Source: a virus. Taken from it: a stretch of DNA of 64,000 bases. Below the pieces are notes generated by a model that was given only the letters and a program-made list of their open reading frames with translations, had not been told where the DNA came from and did not search any database. Made by a program: the position numbers and the translations under genes. Location: positions 1 to 64,000 of IMG/VR virus record IMGVR_UViG_3300031951_000015; one strand, given 5' to 3'. Of this stretch, positions 8,209 through 17,280 are shown one piece after another (the first letter of the stretch is position 1; every line of letters starts with the position of its first letter).

Positions 8209-10635
8209 TTAAAAGTTTCCGATTACTTCTTCAAAATCAACACCAGTCTTGGTGGCAACAAAATTCAGACCAATGAAGTTAATTGATCTTGCTGGTTTGA
8301 CATAAATGTCCGCAACAAATTCATTATTATCAATCACAGCAGCAGTGTTATTTGTTTCATCACAAATCACGACATAATCAAAAATACCTCTCTTAGATTG
8401 AATATCACGTAGGAAAGGTTCAATTGTATTTACAAAGTTTGTTCTTGTAATTTCATCATTAAATTCAAAAAGTGCATCTTTCGCTGCTTGAGAAATTGCA
8501 TCTTCAAGATAAACAAATAGACGACGGACGTTAATTCTATCAAATGCAGATGCTTTAGCAAGACCAGTTTTATCACCAAAGAGAACAATTCCAGATCCAG
8601 GTGAGAAAATGACAGGATTAACTCTATTAGAATAAAGTCTGTCTCTTTGATTTTTTGATGGATTATATGCTAACTTAACTGCATTTAAGATCGCACCTCT
8701 TGTTGTTCCTGCTGGCGAATACCATGCAAAATTATTAATGTCATTACGAGCACAAAGACCAGCAATATCGCCATTTAATGGAACATATCTGAATGTATTT
8801 GAGAATCTATCATACATGTACTTGTATCCACTATCAAATACAGCGTATGAAGAAGAGGAAACTGGTGCATAGAATTCTATTACTTTATCAGTAATATCTG
8901 TAGCAGAATAAATGTTTACTGCTGTATCTGTTGATGTATCTGTAAGTGCAGCACCTCTATATGGTGAAATAAATGCAATTGCATCTTTTCTTAACTCTGC
9001 AACAGAAATTAATTTGTTAGCAAGAGCCTGAGCAGTTGTAATATCATATGCAGCAGACCCCATAAGGAGAAAATCTACCTTAAAGTTTTCTGTATTTTCA
9101 AAAAGATCATATCCATCAGAAAGTTCTGATAGTGATGCTGTTAAAGATCCAGTAGTTCCAATACCTGCTTTTCGATTGTAATCTAAACCACCAGAAAGAA
9201 CACTCGTTGAGGATCCTGTTGCTCCAAAAATAATACCATCAGTTTCTTGATTCCAGTCATTATCAGATGCAAGAGTAAAACCAGAACTGTAACCAGTAGT
9301 TACAATACCTGATGGTTGATTTAATCCAAAAATGTATTGTGAATTATTTACTAGATATTTTCTCCAGTAAGATGGACTTCCTACAGAAAATTCTGCATCT
9401 TTTCCTTTTGAAAGTGATAAGTGCTTTTCAACAATTGTACCTGCATTACCAGTTACTGTTCCAAGAGCATCAATAACAACCACATGAACCTCATCAAATC
9501 TTGAGTTTCTTGCAGCAGCAAAAGCAGAAGTTCCAGGTCTTTGTGCAACAGTATTCCAATTAATTGAAGATGATGTTGTTAACCCAATGGTTTGCTGATC
9601 AAACCAATCTCTACTCGCAGAATATGTTGTTGTTCCATATGCAACTGCCTGATCATTAGTATGAATACCAACAGTTCCAGAACTAGAAAATGCCCAAACA
9701 CCTGATGGTTGATAATCTACTTGAGTCTCTGTTCCAGCAGCGGAAACATGAGAAAGAACTTTAACATCAATTGTAGATGCTCCAACACCCGTAATTATAC
9801 CTTTTAGATAACCATTTAAAATTGCTGTAGTGCCTATGCCAGGATTAACTCTACCTGCTACAGACTGTTCGACTCCATAACCAATTTGAAGTGGAGCTGA
9901 TGTAGTTGATGATATTCCAAACTGAATATTCAGTGTTAGTTGATCTACATTTAATGAAGTATTTGAAAATACAATTGTACTGACTCCTCGTTCTAATACA
10001 GTGGTATTTTCTGGGAAAATTCCACTAATTGCAGGAGTTCTTATAACTTGTCCAACACTAATACCAGTTGTAGTAATACCTGTTACTCTATCAGTAGTGA
10101 CTCCTAAGTTTGGTGTTTTAGTAGTTTGTACCGTAAAGGTTGCTACTTCACTAGTATTAATTCCGGTTAAAGTTTGATCTGCTTTACCATCAATAATTGC
10201 TACTCTTAAACCATTTGACCAAGAACCTGGATTTCGTGCTGCAACAACAACACCTGTAAGAGTATTTTCATCATATTGTAGTGATTCATAATGATCTAAA
10301 CTTTTAATTTTTACACTAGCAGCTGCACCCACAGTTGTTGGAACGAATCCATTTTTTAATTCTTGATCGTCCGATCTTACAACTCTAAGAGATCCACCAT
10401 ATGCAAGATATGACGAAGCAGTTAACCAATGCTCATAATGCTTATCAGTTGCATATGGTTCTCCAAAATTAATCAATAAATCATTTTCATTTTCTACTAA
10501 AGTTGGAGAGTCTACTGGTCCTTTTGCAAATGGTGCTACAATTGCACCAACTTTATTTGACGAAGGAGATACTCTTCCAAGTGTTAAATCAATTTCCTTT
10601 ACTACAATTCCAGGAGATGCTAAATTTAGCGGCAT
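8209..10635 (-). CDS. gp18: Contractile tail sheath protein gp18
   Basis: 808 residues, larger than T4 gp18 (659). N-terminus LASPGIVVKEIDLTLGRVSP is the typical sheath start. The C-terminal third (NRVNPVIFSPGSGIVLFGDK, RRLFVYLEDAISQAAKDALF) carries the conserved core domain that makes the handshake between sheath subunits. The extra length lies in the central beta-rich domains, which face outward in the T4 sheath. A CATAAATA late promoter precedes it. Confidence 0.96.
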   Translation of the reverse strand: MPLNLASPGIVVKEIDLTLGRVSPSSNKVGAIVAPFAKGPVDSPTLVENENDLLINFGEPYATDKHYEHWLTASSYLAYGGSLRVVRSDDQELKNGFVPTTVGAAASVKIKSLDHYESLQYDENTLTGVVVAARNPGSWSNGLRVAIIDGKADQTLTGINTSEVATFTVQTTKTPNLGVTTDRVTGITTTGISVGQVIRTPAISGIFPENTTVLERGVSTIVFSNTSLNVDQLTLNIQFGISSTTSAPLQIGYGVEQSVAGRVNPGIGTTAILNGYLKGIITGVGASTIDVKVLSHVSAAGTETQVDYQPSGVWAFSSSGTVGIHTNDQAVAYGTTTYSASRDWFDQQTIGLTTSSSINWNTVAQRPGTSAFAAARNSRFDEVHVVVIDALGTVTGNAGTIVEKHLSLSKGKDAEFSVGSPSYWRKYLVNNSQYIFGLNQPSGIVTTGYSSGFTLASDNDWNQETDGIIFGATGSSTSVLSGGLDYNRKAGIGTTGSLTASLSELSDGYDLFENTENFKVDFLLMGSAAYDITTAQALANKLISVAELRKDAIAFISPYRGAALTDTSTDTAVNIYSATDITDKVIEFYAPVSSSSYAVFDSGYKYMYDRFSNTFRYVPLNGDIAGLCARNDINNFAWYSPAGTTRGAILNAVKLAYNPSKNQRDRLYSNRVNPVIFSPGSGIVLFGDKTGLAKASAFDRINVRRLFVYLEDAISQAAKDALFEFNDEITRTNFVNTIEPFLRDIQSKRGIFDYVVICDETNNTAAVIDNNEFVADIYVKPARSINFIGLNFVATKTGVDFEEVIGNF

Positions 10636-10671
10636 CTTTATTCTCCGTGCTATCCAGAATTATTCTAGAAA

Positions 10672-10679
10672 TATTTATG
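10672..10679 (-). promoter_or_regulatory. Late promoter CATAAATA for gp18
   Basis: One mismatch to TATAAATA, 37 bp before the gp18 ATG in the non-coding gap after the small zinc-finger gene. Confidence 0.6.
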
Positions 10680-10719
10680 AAAACGGGTATTTACAATGGG
10701 AAAACGATGCATGAACACT

Positions 10720-10947
10720 TTACCAGTCAGGATATTCCCACTCAATTAAATATGGTTTTCTTTTTCTAGATTCTTGAACTCTTTTTATTGAACAATCTTT
10801 ACATTCATACGAATATGATGATGAAATTGTATTATTTTTTCTAATTCTATAAAAACCATCTATCAAATTTTTTCTTATTTTGCATGTTCTACATTTTCGT
10901 TCTGATAAAAATAAATGTTCTATTTCAAATTGATCATCTAAATCCAT
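10720..10947 (-). CDS. Small double-CxxC zinc-finger-like protein downstream of gp17
   Basis: 75 residues. Two CxxC pairs (CRTC near residue 18 and CKDC near residue 49) separated by about 27 residues suggest one zinc site. The tail is basic then aromatic (RKRKPYLIEWEYPDW). It abuts gp17 with no gap, so it is probably co-transcribed. Similar fingers occur in homing-type or nucleic-acid-binding phage proteins; no HNH catalytic histidines are seen. Function unknown. Confidence 0.75.
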   Translation of the reverse strand: MDLDDQFEIEHLFLSERKCRTCKIRKNLIDGFYRIRKNNTISSSYSYECKDCSIKRVQESRKRKPYLIEWEYPDW

Positions 10948-12645
10948 TTAATGATATTCCCACATATAAGAACGATCACCATATTCATCCACGTTCCAAA
11001 CTTCAAGTGGATTATTTTCACTTTTTTGTCCAGCAAATATCCATCGATCTCCAGTCTCTTCATCAATAGTAATGCCAAAATCATCTAACCCATCGGAAAT
11101 AAATCCAAAAGGCGACATATCTTGTTCAATTTGATTTTTCTGCTCCTCATAAATTCTTTTACGAACATCATTATCCGTCATCTCTTTGAAATAATCTTGA
11201 GCAACCAACCAAGAGAAGATAACTAAACACATTGCCAAATCGTCATTACAACCTTCTTCTGCTTCAAAGGAATTGTGTTTCTGTGCAAATGTTGTAAGTT
11301 CTGAGATAATATCATAATCAACAGTTAATAACTTATCATCTTCCATTAAAGTTTTTAAGTTAGAGCACCCTAATTTTTTAACTGCTGCAGTAGTTCTCAC
11401 ACCAAGTTGAGATTTTTTACCACTAAATCCTGACCCTACAATTTGTCCAGCACGACCACGCATTGCACACATAAGAACATTATCATATTCAAGATCAAAA
11501 TGTAAAATATTTGCTACCTGATCTCCAATATCATTAACTTCAACTAACAACCAAGCATCATTATAACCTTTTGCAACTTCATGAATAACGCTTGGAAATA
11601 GCATTGGTTTGATTTCATTGTTTCTATATTTTGCAACTACTTTATATGGAAAGTTAGTAATATCAAAAACTATGAATGCTGAATAGTCATTACCCAAACC
11701 GCGAGCAACGTCAACTGTGATTAGATAATTATTTTCTTCTTTTGGATGTTCATAAACATCAAGACCAGCATTTCTTTTAATTGGATTTTCATAGACAAGA
11801 TTTCTCAGTTTTGCTGGATTGATTAGAGTATTAACCGATCCTAAAAATTCACATTCAAACTCAACCTTAAACTGCTGTTCAGAAGTGTTAGCAATCGTCT
11901 GCTCCTTCCACGCAGCGTCCCTTCCGGGCACTTCAGACCAATGAACATCTGTGGGCACATATTCGTTCTTGCCGCGTTCAGCGTCATGCCACATACGGTA
12001 GAAGTGGTTCATACCGCGTGGTGTAGATACAATGATTACCTTCGTGCTTTGTCCAGAAGAAATAGTAGGATAAACAGAGGCAAAGAAGTCATCAGCAATG
12101 TGATTCGGGATGAAAGCGAACTCGTCAAGAAAGATGACATTATAGGATCCGCCTCGGACAGCAGATGACGAAGTAGAGTTAGATGAAATTTTGGAGCCAT
12201 TTTCTAGTTCTAAAGATCCTTTGTTCCAAGATATAATACCTTGTTGCATCCACTTGGGAAGGTTTTCATAAGCAAGTTGTAGTCTTCCAAGAAGGTCTCT
12301 TGCCGTGGATGCTTTGTTCGCTAGAATAGCTATATTAACGTTATCGTTGAATACGGCATAATGTAACAAATATGAAACACAAGTCGTAGATTTACCCGTC
12401 TGGCGAGGCATCTTACAGATATTAAATCTATTCTCGTGGAAGTTCTTTACAAGTTTCTCTTGAAATGGATACATCTCAAAAGGAACCAGACCGTGATCCA
12501 GAGAAACAATCTTAATATAATTTTTTGCGAAATATACAGGGTCTTCTTTACATTTTAAGAACTCGATGATTTGTTCTTCAGTAAATTGAATCTGTGTATT
12601 TGCTTTTTTTAAATTGGGGTTACCAAGATATACATTATCAGACAT
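10948..12645 (-). CDS. gp17: Terminase large subunit gp17
   Basis: 565 residues, near T4 gp17 (610). Walker A at residues 80-87 (PRQTGKST), Walker B at 170-175 (VIFLDE), and the C-terminal nuclease domain begins with the TVDVARGLGNDYSAF motif near residue 312, where the first catalytic Asp sits. It is the ATPase-nuclease motor that packages DNA through gp20 and cuts concatemers. Its Shine-Dalgarno (AGAGG) resembles that of gp23. It is separated from gp16 by three other genes, a cyanophage arrangement. Confidence 0.97.
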   Translation of the reverse strand: MSDNVYLGNPNLKKANTQIQFTEEQIIEFLKCKEDPVYFAKNYIKIVSLDHGLVPFEMYPFQEKLVKNFHENRFNICKMPRQTGKSTTCVSYLLHYAVFNDNVNIAILANKASTARDLLGRLQLAYENLPKWMQQGIISWNKGSLELENGSKISSNSTSSSAVRGGSYNVIFLDEFAFIPNHIADDFFASVYPTISSGQSTKVIIVSTPRGMNHFYRMWHDAERGKNEYVPTDVHWSEVPGRDAAWKEQTIANTSEQQFKVEFECEFLGSVNTLINPAKLRNLVYENPIKRNAGLDVYEHPKEENNYLITVDVARGLGNDYSAFIVFDITNFPYKVVAKYRNNEIKPMLFPSVIHEVAKGYNDAWLLVEVNDIGDQVANILHFDLEYDNVLMCAMRGRAGQIVGSGFSGKKSQLGVRTTAAVKKLGCSNLKTLMEDDKLLTVDYDIISELTTFAQKHNSFEAEEGCNDDLAMCLVIFSWLVAQDYFKEMTDNDVRKRIYEEQKNQIEQDMSPFGFISDGLDDFGITIDEETGDRWIFAGQKSENNPLEVWNVDEYGDRSYMWEYH

Positions 12646-12652
12646 AATTTAT

Positions 12653-13927
12653 TTACCTCTGTTCAATCCAGTTCAGAACTGCAAGTGCCTTTTTACCAGT
12701 GTTGGGACTTGCACAAGCAAGAGTATAAGTATCACTAATTGTTCCAATACCACTTCTACCTAACTGAAGTGCTGCTTTAATATCGAGATCAACTAATGTT
12801 CCATTACCATCAATCACAAAACCACTCAAGAGATCACTTCCACCTGTTGTTGCAGTTTCAGTAATATTGTACTGCATAAAAGAGTTTGGATCTGGATGAT
12901 TTACCCAAGTTCCGCCAGTATTTGTTGCATTCAAAAGAAGTTTCCAATAAACATTGGTATTATCGTTTGTTGCTGCCTGCAATGATCTCAAAAGCATTAC
13001 ACCAGTTAAACTACTAGACTTTAGACGAATACTTATAATTGGATAAAATATATCATTCGATGTCATCGTTGTCCCTGTGATGGGATTGGATATACTCAAA
13101 AGAGTTCCAAGTTTCTCTGGTTCTCCTTCCTGAATCAGAGAATTAGAACCCTGATACATGTAATGAGTTCCTGCAACACCAGTTACATTTTCTATCTCAA
13201 GTCTAATAGGTAAGAATGGAGTAGAACACCACACTCCTGGATTTGTATTTGAGTTCTCAAAAGTATGGGATACAACAGTCTCATTCTTCATCAACCAAGC
13301 AAATTCTACAATGCCAGCACCATACCATTCATAATTGATTGAAATCATTTGTTGTTTTGTTGGATCCGCAGTTACTCCAGTCCAACCATTACCATCAAAC
13401 TTTTCACCATTCCAATCATCTCTGTATACTCTGGTTTCTGTAACAATTCCAGTTACACTACTGCGGAGCACATAAGAATATGTTCCTCCATCATCCTCAA
13501 AATAAACGCCATTATTTTCATCAAATAATCCAAATCTTCTACGAATACCTACCTGTGGATTATCAAGACGAATTGCAAATGCAAGAGTTGCACCTCTACC
13601 AGGAATGTATCTCATCACATTCTTGGTTTGGCGAATGATTTTGCTTCCTGTAGTGGAACCAACTTGCATCACTACATTACTAGATGCTACATTATGAGTT
13701 GCAGTTGCTATTCCAACTATTCTTTCATCCCATACATCAGTTTCTTTACCATACTGGAAAGTGTTGAAGAAGACTGTTTGGAATGGAGCAATTTTGAGAC
13801 GATTGTTATTGGTGAATTGAGGTCTCCAGTCTGTCTGGTTTCCCCAGTGATCTGCGATCATATTTACTTCAAAAAGAGTTCTTTCTTGATCTAAGAAGTC
13901 TTGTGTTTTCTTATTCCACTGTGCCAT
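12653..13927 (-). CDS. Cyanophage virion structural protein (beta-rich)
   Basis: 424 residues, N-terminus MAQWNKKTQDFLDQERTLFE, followed by a long beta-rich region (lectin/concanavalin-like composition with WYGAG, RRFGLFDENNGVYFEDDGG). The layout suggests a jelly-roll or laminin-like domain used in fibres or decorations. It lies between gp16 and gp17, where several cyanomyoviruses carry a virion protein of this size. No enzyme motif seen. Exact role unknown. Confidence 0.75.
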   Translation of the reverse strand: MAQWNKKTQDFLDQERTLFEVNMIADHWGNQTDWRPQFTNNNRLKIAPFQTVFFNTFQYGKETDVWDERIVGIATATHNVASSNVVMQVGSTTGSKIIRQTKNVMRYIPGRGATLAFAIRLDNPQVGIRRRFGLFDENNGVYFEDDGGTYSYVLRSSVTGIVTETRVYRDDWNGEKFDGNGWTGVTADPTKQQMISINYEWYGAGIVEFAWLMKNETVVSHTFENSNTNPGVWCSTPFLPIRLEIENVTGVAGTHYMYQGSNSLIQEGEPEKLGTLLSISNPITGTTMTSNDIFYPIISIRLKSSSLTGVMLLRSLQAATNDNTNVYWKLLLNATNTGGTWVNHPDPNSFMQYNITETATTGGSDLLSGFVIDGNGTLVDLDIKAALQLGRSGIGTISDTYTLACASPNTGKKALAVLNWIEQR

Positions 13928-13930
13928 TAA

Positions 13931-14245
13931 TCAATCACTCCAGGTTAAACTTTCTGGTCTATATCTTTGTGCATTTTTAATCTTTAAGGAATTGTTTGTT
14001 GATGGATAAATGTTGTGAACAATTGCTCCAGGATATTCACCCTGCAATTGTTCAGCAAGTGCATTTTTATCCATCATCTTACCTTCAACTTCCATACGAT
14101 ATAATTTTCCTTGCCAAACAACATCGGCAAGAAAAGATTCACCAACTGGTTCTGACTGTGATTCAGAACTATTTACATAGAGATTTCCATTGAAGTCTCC
14201 TGCAATATTTACGCTTTCTGAAAGAAACTCTTTGAATGATTTCAT
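13931..14245 (-). CDS. Putative capsid-targeted small protein (MKSFKEFLSES leader)
   Basis: 104 residues. Starts MKSFKEFLSES, which matches the T4 capsid-targeting sequence pattern MKTYQEFIAEA found on internal proteins and Alt; LSE followed by S fits the gp21 cleavage rule. The rest is a compact alpha/beta domain ending RYRPESLTWSD. The gene sits within the packaging operon, four bases from its neighbours. I infer it is packaged in the head and trimmed by gp21; the remaining domain is unknown. Confidence 0.7.
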   Translation of the reverse strand: MKSFKEFLSESVNIAGDFNGNLYVNSSESQSEPVGESFLADVVWQGKLYRMEVEGKMMDKNALAEQLQGEYPGAIVHNIYPSTNNSLKIKNAQRYRPESLTWSD

Positions 14246-14246
14246 T

Positions 14247-16046
14247 TTAGTTACAGTTCCAACGACGGAGTGCTTTGTTGATTCTTGAATCTGGGTCTCT
14301 TGCAGTTTTTGCTGAAGTAAGTTTTGAACGCATTCCTTTCATACGACTACAAAAATTCTTACGTCTTTTTGCTCTTTTACCTTTTGGTTTTTTTTCAGTT
14401 ACTGCGGTTTGAAGTTTAGAACCTGGATTTTCTTTGCGATAAGCATTAACTGCTGCTTGACTTAATCCATCAGTTTTATCTTTACGATTTACTGATTGCC
14501 AATCTTCCGATAATCCAAAATCTGCTCTCCAATTAGAAAACTCTTCCGCCTTAACACAGTTTGGATGTCTCTTTCCAAACATTGTTTTCATTCCTTTCTT
14601 TTTATAACCAGGCCAACACTTCTCATCAATTACTTCACCTTTTGGTTCATAATGTGCAACTTGTACCTTTGTTTCTTTTTTTGCTAGTGGAAGTTGTGGT
14701 CCAGTTCTTTTTAAGAAAATTTCCTTTTCATATGGATTGTCTGTACTGGATCCTTTATTATAAAGTTTTTGTCTTTTTTGCAAATCCTTATGCTTTTGTG
14801 GATCAATAGGTGGAAGCATTTGCTCTTTCATTTCTCCACTGTCAACATAATCTGCAGCAGAATCTAAGTAGTCTGCTGCTTTAGTAATTTTTGATTGTAC
14901 CCATGCTTCAATATTACCTTCACCATTCTTCATTTTTTTGCGAAGTCTTTTTGCCGCAGAAATAATTGTAGAAATTTCTGATCGAGCCATTGAATACTCA
15001 TGATCATATCCTTCTGGCATATTTCCAGGATGTGGTGTATTTGGAGTGTATTTTTTACCTAAACCGATTGGAAGAGAATACATATCCCAGTAATTTTTAC
15101 CATACTTGCACTCATCACGAGTTTCATCCTTTTGACATTTTGGGCAATATCTAATCATTTGAGCCTCCTCTGATTTAGTTCCCCAATTAGAAGCACCAAC
15201 TTTACGACACTTGACCAGTGCTCCAGATGCATATGCACTTGGCCAGACATCATATCTTGCTTTAACTTTGTGATAACAAGCATCTTTGGAACCACTACCT
15301 TTTCCTGGTTTATCTTTTTGTGCTTCGTTAAGTTCCATTGCTTCTTTAATTCCTGGTTCTGCTTTTACGTAATTTGGATCTTTTTTACCCTTAGCAAAAG
15401 TTGGAACATTAGTTGGTGCCATCGCTCCAGATTTTGCTTGTTGCCCCTTATCTTTCTGTCTTTTTCTACGAATTGCTGATCTAATTAACGATTTTCCTTT
15501 TTTACCCTTTTTCTTCAATGATCTCAATCTGGCGCTACTAAAACATTTAGGTGTTTTAGTTTCTCCAGGTTCATTAGCACAGGGTGAACCATCTGCTTGA
15601 ACCCATCCAGGTTTTCCACCTTTCGATTTTGAACCTCTGAACCAATGATGAAGAGTTCCTTCAGAAACAGAAACATCTTTGAACTTTTTATGTTCTTTCT
15701 TTGCTTTTGCTTCCATCTTTTTCAAGCGAGTATAATAATCGGGAATCTCATCTAAATGTTGAAGAGCAATATCAATTGCAAGGTCTTTGTCTTTTGTGTG
15801 TTCATGCTCAATAGGAACTCCCATTTTGAGTTGATTTTTTATAAAAGAAACTTCCATACGATGTTTCTTTGCAATTTGTTCAACTGTTTTATGAGACTTA
15901 ACTTCATGCATTTCACTAAATGGTGATTTTGATTTAATATCTTCACCCTTTGCTCTTTTTTTACGAGCAGCACAATGAGATTTCTGTGAGAATCCACTGG
16001 GATTCTCACAGTTTATTGATCGTTTATATTTGTCAGACCAACTCAT
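14247..16046 (-). CDS. Large basic cyanophage protein with DUF5661-like segment
   Basis: 599 residues, strongly basic with scattered Cys pairs. Residues ~52-110 (HKTVEQIAKKHRMEVSFIKN onward, then DIALQHLDEIPDYYTRLKKM) look like the DUF5661-type helical domain. Residues ~130-200 hold a GKPGWVQADGSPC module followed by a Lys/Arg-rich tail. A CYHKVKARYDVWPSAYASGA module follows. The C-terminal RMKGMRSKLTSAKT segment resembles the N-terminal basic module. Proteins like this are common in T4-like cyanophages between gp16 and gp17; DNA binding or head association is inference. Confidence 0.75.
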   Translation of the reverse strand: MSWSDKYKRSINCENPSGFSQKSHCAARKKRAKGEDIKSKSPFSEMHEVKSHKTVEQIAKKHRMEVSFIKNQLKMGVPIEHEHTKDKDLAIDIALQHLDEIPDYYTRLKKMEAKAKKEHKKFKDVSVSEGTLHHWFRGSKSKGGKPGWVQADGSPCANEPGETKTPKCFSSARLRSLKKKGKKGKSLIRSAIRRKRQKDKGQQAKSGAMAPTNVPTFAKGKKDPNYVKAEPGIKEAMELNEAQKDKPGKGSGSKDACYHKVKARYDVWPSAYASGALVKCRKVGASNWGTKSEEAQMIRYCPKCQKDETRDECKYGKNYWDMYSLPIGLGKKYTPNTPHPGNMPEGYDHEYSMARSEISTIISAAKRLRKKMKNGEGNIEAWVQSKITKAADYLDSAADYVDSGEMKEQMLPPIDPQKHKDLQKRQKLYNKGSSTDNPYEKEIFLKRTGPQLPLAKKETKVQVAHYEPKGEVIDEKCWPGYKKKGMKTMFGKRHPNCVKAEEFSNWRADFGLSEDWQSVNRKDKTDGLSQAAVNAYRKENPGSKLQTAVTEKKPKGKRAKRRKNFCSRMKGMRSKLTSAKTARDPDSRINKALRRWNCN

Positions 16047-16057
16047 TGAAAAATAGA

Positions 16058-16480
16058 TTACTCTTTATTATTTAGAAAACCTTGTTTGAGTAATTTTGAT
16101 AACTCAGATGTAGATCCCACAAAGATAGCATTATTTGTTGTATTATTTGTAGTTTTATTAGAATCTTCCTCCACTTCTTTTAATTTCTTTTGCAAATCAA
16201 TAAGTTTATCAGTAACATCACCTACACTTTTAATTAACTGTCCGGCAACTTCATATGCTCTTGGTGAACCTCCCTCACCTGCAAGTTCCATGATGCCATT
16301 AATTGCTTCTTGACCTTTTTCAATTAATGAATAAAGATTTGCTCTTGTATATTCATAGTCCTTTTGTATATCATCAGGTTTAATAGGAGTTACACTTAAC
16401 TCTTCTTTAACTTTTTCTACTTCTACAATACTACTCTCAATGTTTAGAGAAGAATTCAAACCGTCATAATTATTTTTCAT
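16058..16480 (-). CDS. gp16: Terminase small subunit gp16
   Basis: 140 residues, close to T4 gp16 (164). The central region (YTRANLYSLIEKGQEAINGI, then a long helix to LKEVEED) forms the coiled-coil helical hairpin typical of small terminases. It regulates gp17 and binds the packaging start. It lies directly after gp15, as in T4. Confidence 0.9.
   Translation of the reverse strand: MKNNYDGLNSSLNIESSIVEVEKVKEELSVTPIKPDDIQKDYEYTRANLYSLIEKGQEAINGIMELAGEGGSPRAYEVAGQLIKSVGDVTDKLIDLQKKLKEVEEDSNKTTNNTTNNAIFVGSTSELSKLLKQGFLNNKE
16069..16075 (-). promoter_or_regulatory. Late promoter motif CTAAATA inside the end of gp16
   Basis: CTAAATA on the minus strand, 23 bp before the ATG of the 599-aa gene. 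Confidence 0.45.
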
Positions 16481-16485
16481 AAAAC

Positions 16486-17280
16486 TTATATATCCTTTTG
16501 TTGTGTAGGACTATATTCTTTACCATCAAAGAACATATCTAAAGATTCCGTAAATCCAAAATCATCATCAGGACTAGCAGTAATTGGATCTGGAACTACC
16601 GTGTATCTCATCTCCCTCTTTGCTGTTGTTTCTGTTCCAGTATAATAATCAACTTGAACCTTACGAATTAATCCATCCGTACTATCGGCAATTGGTCCGA
16701 ATAGATACGTTTTTGCAGTGAAATTAAAAGTGTAAATTAAAGTTCTTCTTGTGGAAAAATCACCTTCATAGTCATCAGTAAAAGAAACACTATCTAAAAC
16801 AACTGGAATATCCCTCTTTTCTCCAATGGAATCGACTAAATCTATTGTCAAATTAAATGCTGGTTGGAAGTATGGTAAAATTTGCTCAACCACTTGAAGG
16901 GCATCATCGTTTAATTTAGACATCAAATTTAGTTGAAATCCTATATTATATGGAACAGGTAAAAAAACTTTTTTTAAATTTGATCCATCTACAGCCTTAA
17001 AAGATTGAGTTATATTAGATTTTCTTGTAGAATCATATTGAATAGATGTCATTTCAAATGACATTCGAGGTAGAGTAATTGCAATTGGTTTATTTAAATC
17101 TGCTTGCTGTTCTATTCTTGCTAGAAATTTTTGAATTGGACCATATGCTAAAGGAACTCTCATCTCATTATAAACATCACCATCTCCATCCAGATGTTTA
17201 ATATGAATTTGGTTAAAAAGAGTACCAAAAGCAATTATAGTTTTTCTGATAATTTGATGATAATAATAAGTTCCTAACAT
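16486..17280 (-). CDS. gp15: Tail sheath stabiliser / completion protein gp15
   Basis: 264 residues, near T4 gp15 (272). N-terminus MLGTYYYHQIIRKTIIAFGT and the internal FKAVDGSNLKKVFLPVPYNI stretch are typical of gp15. It forms the hexameric terminator on the tail that meets gp13/gp14. Its ATG overlaps the gp14 stop (TAATG). Confidence 0.95.
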   Translation of the reverse strand: MLGTYYYHQIIRKTIIAFGTLFNQIHIKHLDGDGDVYNEMRVPLAYGPIQKFLARIEQQADLNKPIAITLPRMSFEMTSIQYDSTRKSNITQSFKAVDGSNLKKVFLPVPYNIGFQLNLMSKLNDDALQVVEQILPYFQPAFNLTIDLVDSIGEKRDIPVVLDSVSFTDDYEGDFSTRRTLIYTFNFTAKTYLFGPIADSTDGLIRKVQVDYYTGTETTAKREMRYTVVPDPITASPDDDFGFTESLDMFFDGKEYSPTQQKDI

